From contig CAXXHM010000001.1 in assembly GCA_963664655.2 (NCBI GenBank), positions 868,001-932,000 on the forward strand: a stretch of 64,000 nucleotides of DNA, in the 5' to 3' direction. The first letter of the stretch is position 1. Each line of letters begins with the position of its first letter. The notes below the pieces were generated by a model. That model did not search any database. It saw only the letters and a list, made by a program, of their open reading frames with translations, and was not told the origin of the DNA. The position numbers and the translations under genes are program-made. Below are positions 24,294 through 31,608 of this stretch, one piece after another. This DNA is from Desulfospira sp963664655 (GTDB taxonomy: Bacteria > Desulfobacterota > Desulfobacteria > Desulfobacterales > Desulfobacteraceae).

Positions 24294-24685
24294 AATTCCT
24301 GCTCCATGTTAAATTAGAATTTACAAACCAAAACGATTCTTCATGTTCCGCCCATCCATCTCAGGCTTTTAAAAAAAACTTCATTTTTATTACCTTTTTT
24401 CCATTCACTGCTTGTTTTTATGTTTTACACCTGTTTTTTCATGGTTCAAGCTACATTTTTGCTACATTTTAAGGCTGTCTTAGCCTGCAGGCGCGGCGGC
24501 AAGGCTGACCACAGAGATGAGGGGCATTTACGCCGGGGAAAATCGGTTGGACTTTGTCGATGGTGCCTGCTAAGCTTTCACGCAAAAAAACAATATGGGC
24601 CCAACAATGCCGGGCCATGGGTGTATTGCCCGGACAACCCTGGAACATGATCCATAACCATGAGGATACTGACAAAGATACAAGA
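24294..24685. other. Intergenic region between divergent genes
   Basis: It separates the PEP-CTERM gene from the histidine kinase gene and should hold both promoters. The kinase frame is open back to 24554, but those 44 codons show no signal or family similarity, so I treat them as non-coding. Confidence 0.4.
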
Positions 24686-25789
24686 ATGAAGGCCGTTAAG
24701 AGGGTCATTCTGGGAATCTATTTCCTGGGCATGTGCATGTTTTTTGCGCCTGTGGTTTTTGCATCGGACAGCCCGGCACCCCCATCGGGCCGCCCCCCGG
24801 CCGCAGCCGGTCTGGAAGAACAGAACAATTCACCGCGCTATCTGTGGCTGATGGGCGAGATTGCCCTGGCAGTGATTACCGCAGTCATCCTGCTGATTAT
24901 TTATAACCGGCATTTAAGGGCCGTGGTGGCGGACAAAACCCGGGAATTGCAGGAGGTTAATGCGCAGCTTGAAGATAAGGTGCGGGTTCGCACAGCAGAG
25001 CTGAGGCAAAGTACCGAGGCGTATAAAGAGATGTCCATCCACGCCCAGGCCGAGGAGATGCGTGCAAAAATTGCATTGAAGTCCGAGCGCGAGGCCATTG
25101 AACAGAATTTAAATTTTCTGGACATGATATCCCATGAGTACCGCACCCCTTTATCGGTTATAAGTTCCAGTGTTGAACTCATTGAAAAAAAGTGTGAACG
25201 GCTTTCCTTAAGGGATCTGGACGAACAGATCCGGAAGATGAAACTATCCGTTCAAAGACTGATAGATATTTTTGAATCCTGCCTGGGAAAGGACCGCATG
25301 GATCAGTTAACGCCCCAGTTCAAGATGGGACAGGTGAATCTGGGACAGATCCTTGACAGTGCCGTGGCACTTGTAAACAGTGACCTTGGGGCTCATCAGA
25401 TCCTGTATGACAAAAACGCCGGCTGCAGCATCCGTCTTACCGGGGATGAAAAACTGCTGATCACCGTATTTAAAAATATCTTAGAGAATGCGTGCAAATA
25501 CTCCTTACCGGATACACCGGTTTACATGGAGGTCACTGCCGGCAGGGACGGCGTGGAGGTCTGTGTCATTGATTCGGGCATCGGAATTGATGACGATGAA
25601 ACCGCCTTTGTTTTTGAAAAGTACTTCAGATCAGAACGTACCGGAAAAAAGCAGGGGGTGGGGCTGGGGCTGTTTCTGGTGAAATCGATTGTAAAGCTCC
25701 ATCAGGGGCGGGTAAAGCTGGAATCCCGGCGGAACACGGGAACCAAAGTTTTCGTCTGGCTGCCCCGGGCCCAAGAGGTATCAGGATGA
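24686..25789 (+). CDS. Membrane sensor histidine kinase
   Basis: From ATG 24686 the 367-residue protein has a signal-peptide-like first helix (MKAVKRVILGIYFLG) and a transmembrane segment at about 55-73. A coiled coil comes next, then a HisKA domain with the phospho-accepting His in DMISHEYRTPL, and a HATPase domain with N, G1 and G2 boxes (NILENACKYS, DSGIGID, GVGLGLFLVKS). The start fits a typical signal peptide better than the earlier one at 24554. The periplasmic part is only about 30 residues, so sensing may be within the membrane or need a partner. It overlaps its response regulator gene by four bases. Confidence 0.92.
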   Translation: MKAVKRVILGIYFLGMCMFFAPVVFASDSPAPPSGRPPAAAGLEEQNNSPRYLWLMGEIALAVITAVILLIIYNRHLRAVVADKTRELQEVNAQLEDKVRVRTAELRQSTEAYKEMSIHAQAEEMRAKIALKSEREAIEQNLNFLDMISHEYRTPLSVISSSVELIEKKCERLSLRDLDEQIRKMKLSVQRLIDIFESCLGKDRMDQLTPQFKMGQVNLGQILDSAVALVNSDLGAHQILYDKNAGCSIRLTGDEKLLITVFKNILENACKYSLPDTPVYMEVTAGRDGVEVCVIDSGIGIDDDETAFVFEKYFRSERTGKKQGVGLGLFLVKSIVKLHQGRVKLESRRNTGTKVFVWLPRAQEVSG

Positions 25790-26487
25790 ACAAGCATGTG
25801 ATCATGGTGGAAGATGACGTTTTTTTAAGGGAAAATATCTGCGAACTTCTGGAACTGGACGGCTTTAATGTAACCGGATGCGGCAGTGCCGCAGAATTTT
25901 TCAGCCTGATCCATACATCCCGGTTTGTTGTCGCCGTCATTGATGTCGGCCTGCCGGATCAATCCGGGTATGACCTGTCCGAGTATCTGCGGGCCAACAC
26001 AAAGATGGGGGTCATCATTCTCACCGCCAGAACCGGGATTGACAATAAAATACAGGGCTTTTCAGCCGGTGCAGACTATTATTTTTCAAAGCCTGTGGAC
26101 AGCCGGGAGCTGTCGGCTGCCATCACCAATCTGATGTGCCGGCTTGCCCCGGAATACGGGGATGATACCGCCGCCGATACAGATGCATGGATATTCCGGG
26201 AAAACGGCTGGTACCTGACCTCACCCAAGGGCATAGAGATCCGCCTGACCGCCAAAGAGGGGGAGTTTATAAGGCTTTTGCTGAACACAGAAAACGAGTG
26301 CCTGGAAAAAAAGACGGTCCTCCATGCAATGGGCTACTTAACTGAGGGTCCTTATGGCAACAGGGCCTTAGGCGTTATGGTGACCCGGCTTAGAAAGAAA
26401 ATCAAAACCCGGGCCGGAGACAATGCCCTGATCAAAACCGTTCACGGTTTCGGATTTTCACTGGGCGAAAAACTGCACAGGGCCTGA
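25786..26487 (+). CDS. OmpR-type response regulator
   Basis: The receiver domain (about 1-120) shows the acidic pair (MVEDDVF), the phospho-acceptor Asp in VAVIDVGLPD and the conserved Lys in YYFSKPV. A winged-helix DNA-binding domain follows, ending VTRLRKKIKTRAG...IKTVHGFGFSL. It overlaps the kinase gene (ATGA), so they form a two-component pair. Target genes are unknown; the neighbouring PEP-CTERM gene is a candidate only by position. Confidence 0.93.
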   Translation: MNKHVIMVEDDVFLRENICELLELDGFNVTGCGSAAEFFSLIHTSRFVVAVIDVGLPDQSGYDLSEYLRANTKMGVIILTARTGIDNKIQGFSAGADYYFSKPVDSRELSAAITNLMCRLAPEYGDDTAADTDAWIFRENGWYLTSPKGIEIRLTAKEGEFIRLLLNTENECLEKKTVLHAMGYLTEGPYGNRALGVMVTRLRKKIKTRAGDNALIKTVHGFGFSLGEKLHRA

Positions 26488-26675
26488 TTCTTTTTTTTCT
26501 CTGCCACAAGGGCCTCATAAAGCTCTTCCTGGGAGCGATGGCTGTGAATCAAAAGAAAAAACAGCCCCACGCCAAGCACGGCTATCAGGGTGAACAAGAG
26601 ACCCGCCCCCATATCAAGGCTCTCAAAGACATTGTTGTAGCCTTTGCGGATAAACAGCGTTTTTAAATCAATCAA
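26442..26675 (-). CDS. Possible small membrane protein
   Basis: This 77-residue frame starts at TTG and encodes one clear transmembrane segment (GAGLLFTLIAVLGVGLFFLL) followed by a charged helix. It overlaps the end of the convergent response regulator gene by 46 bases, and no good ribosome binding site is seen, so it is uncertain. The membrane segment lies outside the overlap, which argues that it is not merely a shadow. Confidence 0.35.
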   Translation of the reverse strand: MIDLKTLFIRKGYNNVFESLDMGAGLLFTLIAVLGVGLFFLLIHSHRSQEELYEALVAEKKKNQALCSFSPSENPKP

Positions 26676-26708
26676 TTAATGTGTTCCAACATGACGGTAA
26701 ATAAAAGG

Positions 26709-26726
26709 GAACTGTTCAGCAGTCAG
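26709..26726. repeat. Fragment of repeat family B
   Basis: GAACTGTTCAGCAGTCAGG repeats the left terminal sequence of the elements at 3856 and 54672. Only the end is present. Confidence 0.4.
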
Positions 26727-27307
26727 GCAGACGGGCCGTACTCAAGGACATACCCCAGCCAGGGCTCACCCGTGTCCATAGCCGACAGGGTCTTTTGAAA
26801 ATCCTTGATTTCCAGTCCGAGCTTTTCAAACACCGCTGCCAGATCCGTGTGCTGCCAGAGGGTAAACTGGCGGCCGTCTTCAAAACTGCGGGTGCCCTGC
26901 CCCTGTTTCAGGGAAAAGAACAGGTGCCCTCCGGGAACCAGGGCCCTGAGGACGTTTATTAATACCCCTGCCAGGTCATTTTGTCCGACATGGACAAAGG
27001 CCCCGGAACAGACCAGGGCGTCAACCTCAAAGGATGAAAAATCATGGCTTTTGAAATCCCCCCGGATCACGGGGCAGCCCGAGTGTTTTTCGGCAAGGTC
27101 TGCCAGCCCCGGGGAACGTTCAAACCCAATGGGCGAAAACCCCTTATTCTTTAACCAGAGCAGATCCCGCCCGGAACCGCACCCCACATCCAGGACCCTG
27201 GCCCCGGGCGTAAGGTACCGGACAAAGGCAGTTAAAAACCCCGAAGGATCAATGGCCGCCGTCCGGTCATAGTAGGTTTGGTACCGGGTATGGTAATAAT
27301 CGGCCAC
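26723..27307 (-). CDS. Class I SAM-dependent methyltransferase
   Basis: The 194-residue protein contains the SAM-binding motif I (VLDVGCGSGRDLLWL near residue 40) and motif II-like acidic residues (GFERS). It resembles the TehB/UbiE small methyltransferases. The substrate is unknown. Translation starts at GTG, ten bases after the stop of the upstream EF-P-like gene, so the two are probably co-transcribed; the pairing hints at, but does not show, a role in translation or protein modification. Confidence 0.85.
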   Translation of the reverse strand: MADYYHTRYQTYYDRTAAIDPSGFLTAFVRYLTPGARVLDVGCGSGRDLLWLKNKGFSPIGFERSPGLADLAEKHSGCPVIRGDFKSHDFSSFEVDALVCSGAFVHVGQNDLAGVLINVLRALVPGGHLFFSLKQGQGTRSFEDGRQFTLWQHTDLAAVFEKLGLEIKDFQKTLSAMDTGEPWLGYVLEYGPSA

Positions 27308-27316
27308 GGGTGTTGA

Positions 27317-27883
27317 TCACGCCCGGGACATGAATTTGCGGGTTTCCGTGTTTACCTTGACCATTTCCCCGTTCTCCAGATACTCCGGCACCTGGATTTC
27401 AACCCCGTTGGACAGGGTGGCCGGCTTGGTCCGGGCTGTGGCGCTGGCCCCCTTGACGGCCGGGGCGGTCTGGGTAATTTCAAAGACCAGGGAGGAAGGA
27501 ATTTCAATGGCCACCATATTTTCACCAATGATCATGCCGGTGATATCCTCCATGCCGTCGGTCAACCAGACCGCTTCATCCTCAATGGCGTCCGCCGAAA
27601 TCATATACTGGGCATATTCGATGCTGTCCATGAACACGTGAAAATCCCCGTCCGGATACAGGTACTGAACAGGTTTGCGCTGCAGGTCCACGTCTTCAAG
27701 GGTATCGTTTCCCTTATAGCTTTCTTCATATTTCTGCCCGGTCTTGATGTTGCTGAACCTGACCTTGTAAAGGGTCACCGCCCCTCTGGCCGACGGGGTT
27801 TTAACGTCAATATGCTTGACCATGTAGGCATCACCGTTGATGTCCACCACATGGCCTTTTTTTAAATCACATGCCTTTGGCAT
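27317..27883 (-). CDS. yeiP: Elongation factor P-like protein EfpL/YeiP
   Basis: The 188-residue protein has the three beta-barrel domains of EF-P, and its sequence follows E. coli YeiP rather than EF-P itself: DVKTPSARGAVTLYKVRFS near residue 26 and the end RTKPATLSNGVEIQVPEYL. EF-P family proteins bind the ribosome between P and E sites and rescue stalls at proline-rich stretches. The loop has Arg33 where canonical EF-P often carries the modified Lys34, as in YeiP/EfpL. The usual EF-P gene is presumably elsewhere. Confidence 0.93.
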   Translation of the reverse strand: MPKACDLKKGHVVDINGDAYMVKHIDVKTPSARGAVTLYKVRFSNIKTGQKYEESYKGNDTLEDVDLQRKPVQYLYPDGDFHVFMDSIEYAQYMISADAIEDEAVWLTDGMEDITGMIIGENMVAIEIPSSLVFEITQTAPAVKGASATARTKPATLSNGVEIQVPEYLENGEMVKVNTETRKFMSRA

Positions 27884-27961
27884 TATAGTCTCTCCCGAAT
27901 TTTAAGATTATTTTCTATATGGCGGCCATGGGCCGGACCCGTTTTTTAACTTTAGATCTGT

Positions 27962-28600
27962 CTACACCCGGTCGCTGACGGCAAGCTCGATGCCCAGTCC
28001 GATAAACAGGGCGCCAAGCCCCCGGTCCATCCACCGGGACACCCGGGTATTCCGGGCAAGATACCGGGTAAGCCTTCCGCCGGCAAGAATCAGGGGCGGC
28101 TCCACAAAGGCGGCCACGGCAATGATCAGGCAGCCGTGCAAAAACAGCTGGGCACTGACGGGCCCTGCCCCGGTTTCCACAAACTGCGGCAGGAAGGCAA
28201 GGAAAAATACGGCCACCTTGGGATTCAAAACAGCCACCAAAACCCCCTGCCTGAAGATCTTCAACTGTTGTTTCTCAGATTTAACTTCATGGCCGGCCAT
28301 GAGAAATCCCTTTGACCGCAGGGCCTGGATCCCCAGCCAGACAAGGTATACGGCCCCCATCCACTTCACCGTTGAAAAGGCCGCGGCAGAGGTGGCCAGC
28401 ACCGCAGACAACCCGAGGGCCGCCGCAAGGACATGGACAAAGGCACCGCTCCAGATCCCGAACATGGCGCAAAAACCGGACCGGATCCCGCCTTTTGCGG
28501 TCTGCCCCAGAATAAAGGCCATATCCGGCCCCGGGGATAAATTCAATAAAATAGCGGCCGTAAAAAAAGCCGCCCAGTGGGCTATGGTATAATCGAACAT
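27962..28600 (-). CDS. LysE/RhtB-family amino acid exporter
   Basis: This 212-residue membrane protein has the family signature NLSPGPDMAFILGQTAKGG near the first helix and about six hydrophobic segments. LysE/RhtB members export amino acids such as lysine, threonine or homoserine lactone. I chose ATG 28600 with GGAGAAAGA upstream, which gives the usual family length; the frame continues upstream to 28738 without features. The substrate is unknown. Confidence 0.9.
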   Translation of the reverse strand: MFDYTIAHWAAFFTAAILLNLSPGPDMAFILGQTAKGGIRSGFCAMFGIWSGAFVHVLAAALGLSAVLATSAAAFSTVKWMGAVYLVWLGIQALRSKGFLMAGHEVKSEKQQLKIFRQGVLVAVLNPKVAVFFLAFLPQFVETGAGPVSAQLFLHGCLIIAVAAFVEPPLILAGGRLTRYLARNTRVSRWMDRGLGALFIGLGIELAVSDRV

Positions 28601-28766
28601 TCTTTCTCCTGTAACCGGGTTTTTCAGGACCGCATCCAATAAAAACCCTCTACCGCTTAACATCTTTAATGGGGTATAGGTAATCCCGGCCGGTTCTTTT
28701 GTCAAGGCCGGTAAATAAGCGACCCAGAACCATCCCATGTCACCTGCCGTTTGATGTCAATTTCAG

Positions 28767-29318
28767 CTAAATTAAATTTCTAATTCCAGAAATCAGCGTA
28801 TTAAAACTCTTAGAAGAATTGGACTCTAAAGCCAAATGGGGAGAAATTGCCCGGGAACCGGATATTTTATCGTAGATATTATTGGTAAGCTTAAACATTT
28901 CTTCTGAAGGATTTCCCAGCAGATCAGGGTCTCTGAATTTTCGTTGCTTTTGTTTTCCTTCAAGGCCTTTTAAATCAAGGCCCTTTTCCACCGCAGCCAG
29001 GTCACCTAAATAGAAGCTTTCCAACTCATGACAGGCAATCCTGATCAAAACCCCTTTTTTCCCCGCTTTTTCACAGATATTGGCTAATTTTTCTTTGATT
29101 TCCTTGCAATTTCCCGAGTCTTGATCCCGCATGACAATGAAACTGCAATTGGGCAACTTCCAGGCACGCAACTTTATTCTTAGATTTTTTTCTAAATCCT
29201 GCTTGCCTTGAAAAATAACATAACGAATCAAAATCCCATCCGGTAAAATGCGGTGAAGAACACCCTTAAGCATTTCTTTGGCAGAAGGCTCTTCAAGAAA
29301 AAACACAAAGGTTCTCAT
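28767..29318 (-). CDS. DUF4276-like protein, TOPRIM-type nuclease candidate
   Basis: The 183-residue protein resembles DUF4276 (PF14103), a family with a TOPRIM-like fold. Visible acid residues fit a TOPRIM site: Glu in FFLEEPSAKEM near residue 9, the DxD in MRDQDSG near residue 64, and Glu in HELESFYLGD near residue 97. Its start overlaps the end of the AAA ATPase gene by four bases, so the two are translationally coupled. Family knowledge: ATPase-TOPRIM pairs occur in OLD nucleases and in the PARIS anti-phage system (AriA with AriB, a DUF4435 TOPRIM protein). A defence role here is inference. Confidence 0.75.
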   Translation of the reverse strand: MRTFVFFLEEPSAKEMLKGVLHRILPDGILIRYVIFQGKQDLEKNLRIKLRAWKLPNCSFIVMRDQDSGNCKEIKEKLANICEKAGKKGVLIRIACHELESFYLGDLAAVEKGLDLKGLEGKQKQRKFRDPDLLGNPSEEMFKLTNNIYDKISGSRAISPHLALESNSSKSFNTLISGIRNLI

Positions 29319-30502
29319 TCAGGATCAACTCCTTCTAAAAATCCTTGATCCCACAGATACCCCATTTGATCTCCTGCAGCCATAAATGCAACGATTTGTT
29401 CATCGTCAGCAGCCCGTCGAATTTCAGAATATCCATTTTTCTTAACCAGCCAAAAAACCTCCTCTATTCTCGTTGAATTTAAAAAATCCGGAGAATGTGT
29501 TGACACAAAAACTTGCCCGCCCCGATTGGCATAAGCACGAAATTCTTCAGCAAGTTCCCATAATAGTTTGGGATAAAGCTGATTTTCAGGTTCTTCAACG
29601 CATAAAAGAGGATGAGGCTCCGGGTCATACAAAAGCGTTAAATAGGCCAGCATTTTTATCGTTCCATCAGATACATATCGGGCAAGAAAGGGATCTTCAA
29701 ATTTACCATCTTGGAACTTAAGAAGGACCCGTCCCTCTTCCGTTGTTTTTGAGTTTACATTTGTAATCCCGGGAACTCTTCTTTTTAGGAGGGTTAAAAT
29801 TTGTTCAAACGTCTTGGGGTGATGATTATGTAAATATTGAATGACCAATGATAAATTCTCTCCCTCACTGGATAAATGCTCCGCATATCCGGCATCTTGC
29901 TCTGGCCGGGCTTTGTTAATATGAAAGTTAGAGACATGCCAGTTTTCAATGAGATTACCAAGTGTCATAACGGCGGGGAATCTTGCAAATTGAGCTAACC
30001 CTTTAACAGCGAGAATGTCAGATGATTTTAACGTTTGCTCTTCTCTGTTTAGATCCTTTACATCGCTTACAGAGTCAAGCTCGTTAGTAACAGCAGTACC
30101 TTTTCCTCTATTAAAATCGAGAAAGTGCCAGGGCTGCCCACTGCTGCCCCGTCTGTATTTTAGGACTTCACGTTCAACGACACCCTTTCCTTTTTCTTCT
30201 CTGATTTGCAAAAAATATGTGGTCAGCGGGCTACCCGGTTTTTGGCGAAACTTAAGCTCAATTTCAATGGGGCCCTCCGTGTTTCTGCTGCGGACTTCTT
30301 GAAATCCACGGCTGCCGCCTAATTTCATTAACGCCGTAGTTACGTTTGTGGTAAGGGCATCACGAAGAAAACCAAATATGCTAAAAATTGAGCTTTTTCC
30401 AGTGCCGTTTGCCCCCACTAAAACACAGAAATTCGGCAAATCCTTTAATTCGGCATTCCGAAAGGCTTTAAAATTTTTTAACCGCATAGACTCAATTTTC
30501 AT
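29315..30502 (-). CDS. AAA family ATPase, OLD/AriA-like
   Basis: This 395-residue ABC-type (AAA_21) ATPase has Walker A GANGTGKS near residue 32, a Walker B LLCVEEPENQL near 300 and a switch His in VSTHSPDFLN. It resembles the ATPase of OLD nucleases and of AriA in PARIS, and lacks the fused TOPRIM domain found in OLD; the TOPRIM-like partner is the separate overlapping gene at 28767. It has its own promoter region and leader of about 210 bases. I find no DNA methyltransferase or reverse transcriptase nearby, which argues against retron or restriction systems. Confidence 0.88.
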   Translation of the reverse strand: MKIESMRLKNFKAFRNAELKDLPNFCVLVGANGTGKSSIFSIFGFLRDALTTNVTTALMKLGGSRGFQEVRSRNTEGPIEIELKFRQKPGSPLTTYFLQIREEKGKGVVEREVLKYRRGSSGQPWHFLDFNRGKGTAVTNELDSVSDVKDLNREEQTLKSSDILAVKGLAQFARFPAVMTLGNLIENWHVSNFHINKARPEQDAGYAEHLSSEGENLSLVIQYLHNHHPKTFEQILTLLKRRVPGITNVNSKTTEEGRVLLKFQDGKFEDPFLARYVSDGTIKMLAYLTLLYDPEPHPLLCVEEPENQLYPKLLWELAEEFRAYANRGGQVFVSTHSPDFLNSTRIEEVFWLVKKNGYSEIRRAADDEQIVAFMAAGDQMGYLWDQGFLEGVDPE

Positions 30503-30711
30503 ACGAATCTTCCTCTCATCGCCATTTATGATTTTAAATTATATGAGCCGTACCAATCTTTTTGATCGCTGTAAAGATTTTTCAGATTAAAAATATTTTC
30601 AACAAATTGTTTTCTGCTACGGCCATCGAGCCCCGGATGAGAACTATCAGAGCATATGAAAGGGGATGGCGAAACCCAAACGCTGACGGGTAGCCGCTAA
30701 TACCTGAAATC
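30503..30711. other. Intergenic leader of the AAA/DUF4276 pair
   Basis: About 210 bases contain no gene. The segment 30660-30705 looks structured, with GGGATGGCGAAACCC-like pairing, but it matches no riboswitch I can recall. Confidence 0.35.
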
Positions 30712-31608
30712 TTACAGATTGCCGCCGGCAGGGTCGGGCTGTTTGACCACGTCCACGGCCACGTTAAGCTGGTGGTTTCCCCCGCCCAGGACCGTGCCCT
30801 TTACCGGGGTGACATCGCCGTAGTCCCGCCCCCAGGCCAGAGTAATATGCTGGTCTGTGGGGAACACATCATTGGTGGGGTCCATGTCCACCCACCCGGG
30901 GCCGGGTATATAAAGAGAAAGCCAGGCATGGGAGGAATCCGCGCCCACTAATTTGGGTTTTCCCGGCGGGGGCTGGGTATTCAGGTAGCCGGAGACATAC
31001 CGGGCCGCAAGCCCGAGGGACCTGAGGGCGGCAATGGCCACATGAGCAAAATCCTGGCACACGCCCCGCTTCATTTCAAAGGACTGGGACAACGGGGTGG
31101 CCGTGGAGGTGGCCCCAGGGTCATATGTGAATTCGGTAAAAATCCGGTGAATCAGATCCCTTGCGCCCACAAGGACCGGTATCCCCGGGGTAAATATCTG
31201 CCTGGCCCACTGCCCGATACTTTTGTCCGGCCCGATCATGGGAGAGGGGAACATAAATTCACTGGCCCCCAGGTCAACCATATTCTCCCGGCGGGCCATG
31301 GCATCTGCGGTCTGCTCCCAGGGCGGGGTCAGTTCGGCGGTGATCAAAGGCCCCGCCTCAAGGGAAACTTCCGAATCCGCCAGGATATCCAGCTTGGCAT
31401 GAGGGATTTCAAGGCAGATGGTGATCACGGTATTGCCAAAATAATCCGGACGCATGGAACGGGTGGACGGTTCCGGCCTTAAGCGGACGCTGCTGTGGGT
31501 GCAGGTCTGAAAATTTGTATTTCTGGGCACCAGGACCAGTTCGCTGTGGGACAAAGAGGCCTGGGACTCATACTCATAAATGGTCCGGTGGCTGATTTTA
31601 TATTTCAC
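30712..31608 (-). CDS. Transglutaminase-like cysteine peptidase (cluster I)
   Basis: The 298-residue cytoplasmic protein has the N-terminal beta domain of bacterial transglutaminase-like proteins (MKYKISHRTIYEYES) and the catalytic triad: Cys in GVCQDFAHVA near 185, His in SHAWLSLY near 227 and Asp in MDPTND near 240. Such proteins cleave or form amide bonds. Its start overlaps the upstream ATP-grasp/alpha-E gene by 11 bases, so the two are coupled. Family knowledge (Iyer and colleagues' work on ATP-grasp amidoligases) predicts a shared peptide-forming or -cutting pathway. A second such cluster is at 48543-54573. Confidence 0.93.
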   Translation of the reverse strand: MKYKISHRTIYEYESQASLSHSELVLVPRNTNFQTCTHSSVRLRPEPSTRSMRPDYFGNTVITICLEIPHAKLDILADSEVSLEAGPLITAELTPPWEQTADAMARRENMVDLGASEFMFPSPMIGPDKSIGQWARQIFTPGIPVLVGARDLIHRIFTEFTYDPGATSTATPLSQSFEMKRGVCQDFAHVAIAALRSLGLAARYVSGYLNTQPPPGKPKLVGADSSHAWLSLYIPGPGWVDMDPTNDVFPTDQHITLAWGRDYGDVTPVKGTVLGGGNHQLNVAVDVVKQPDPAGGNL

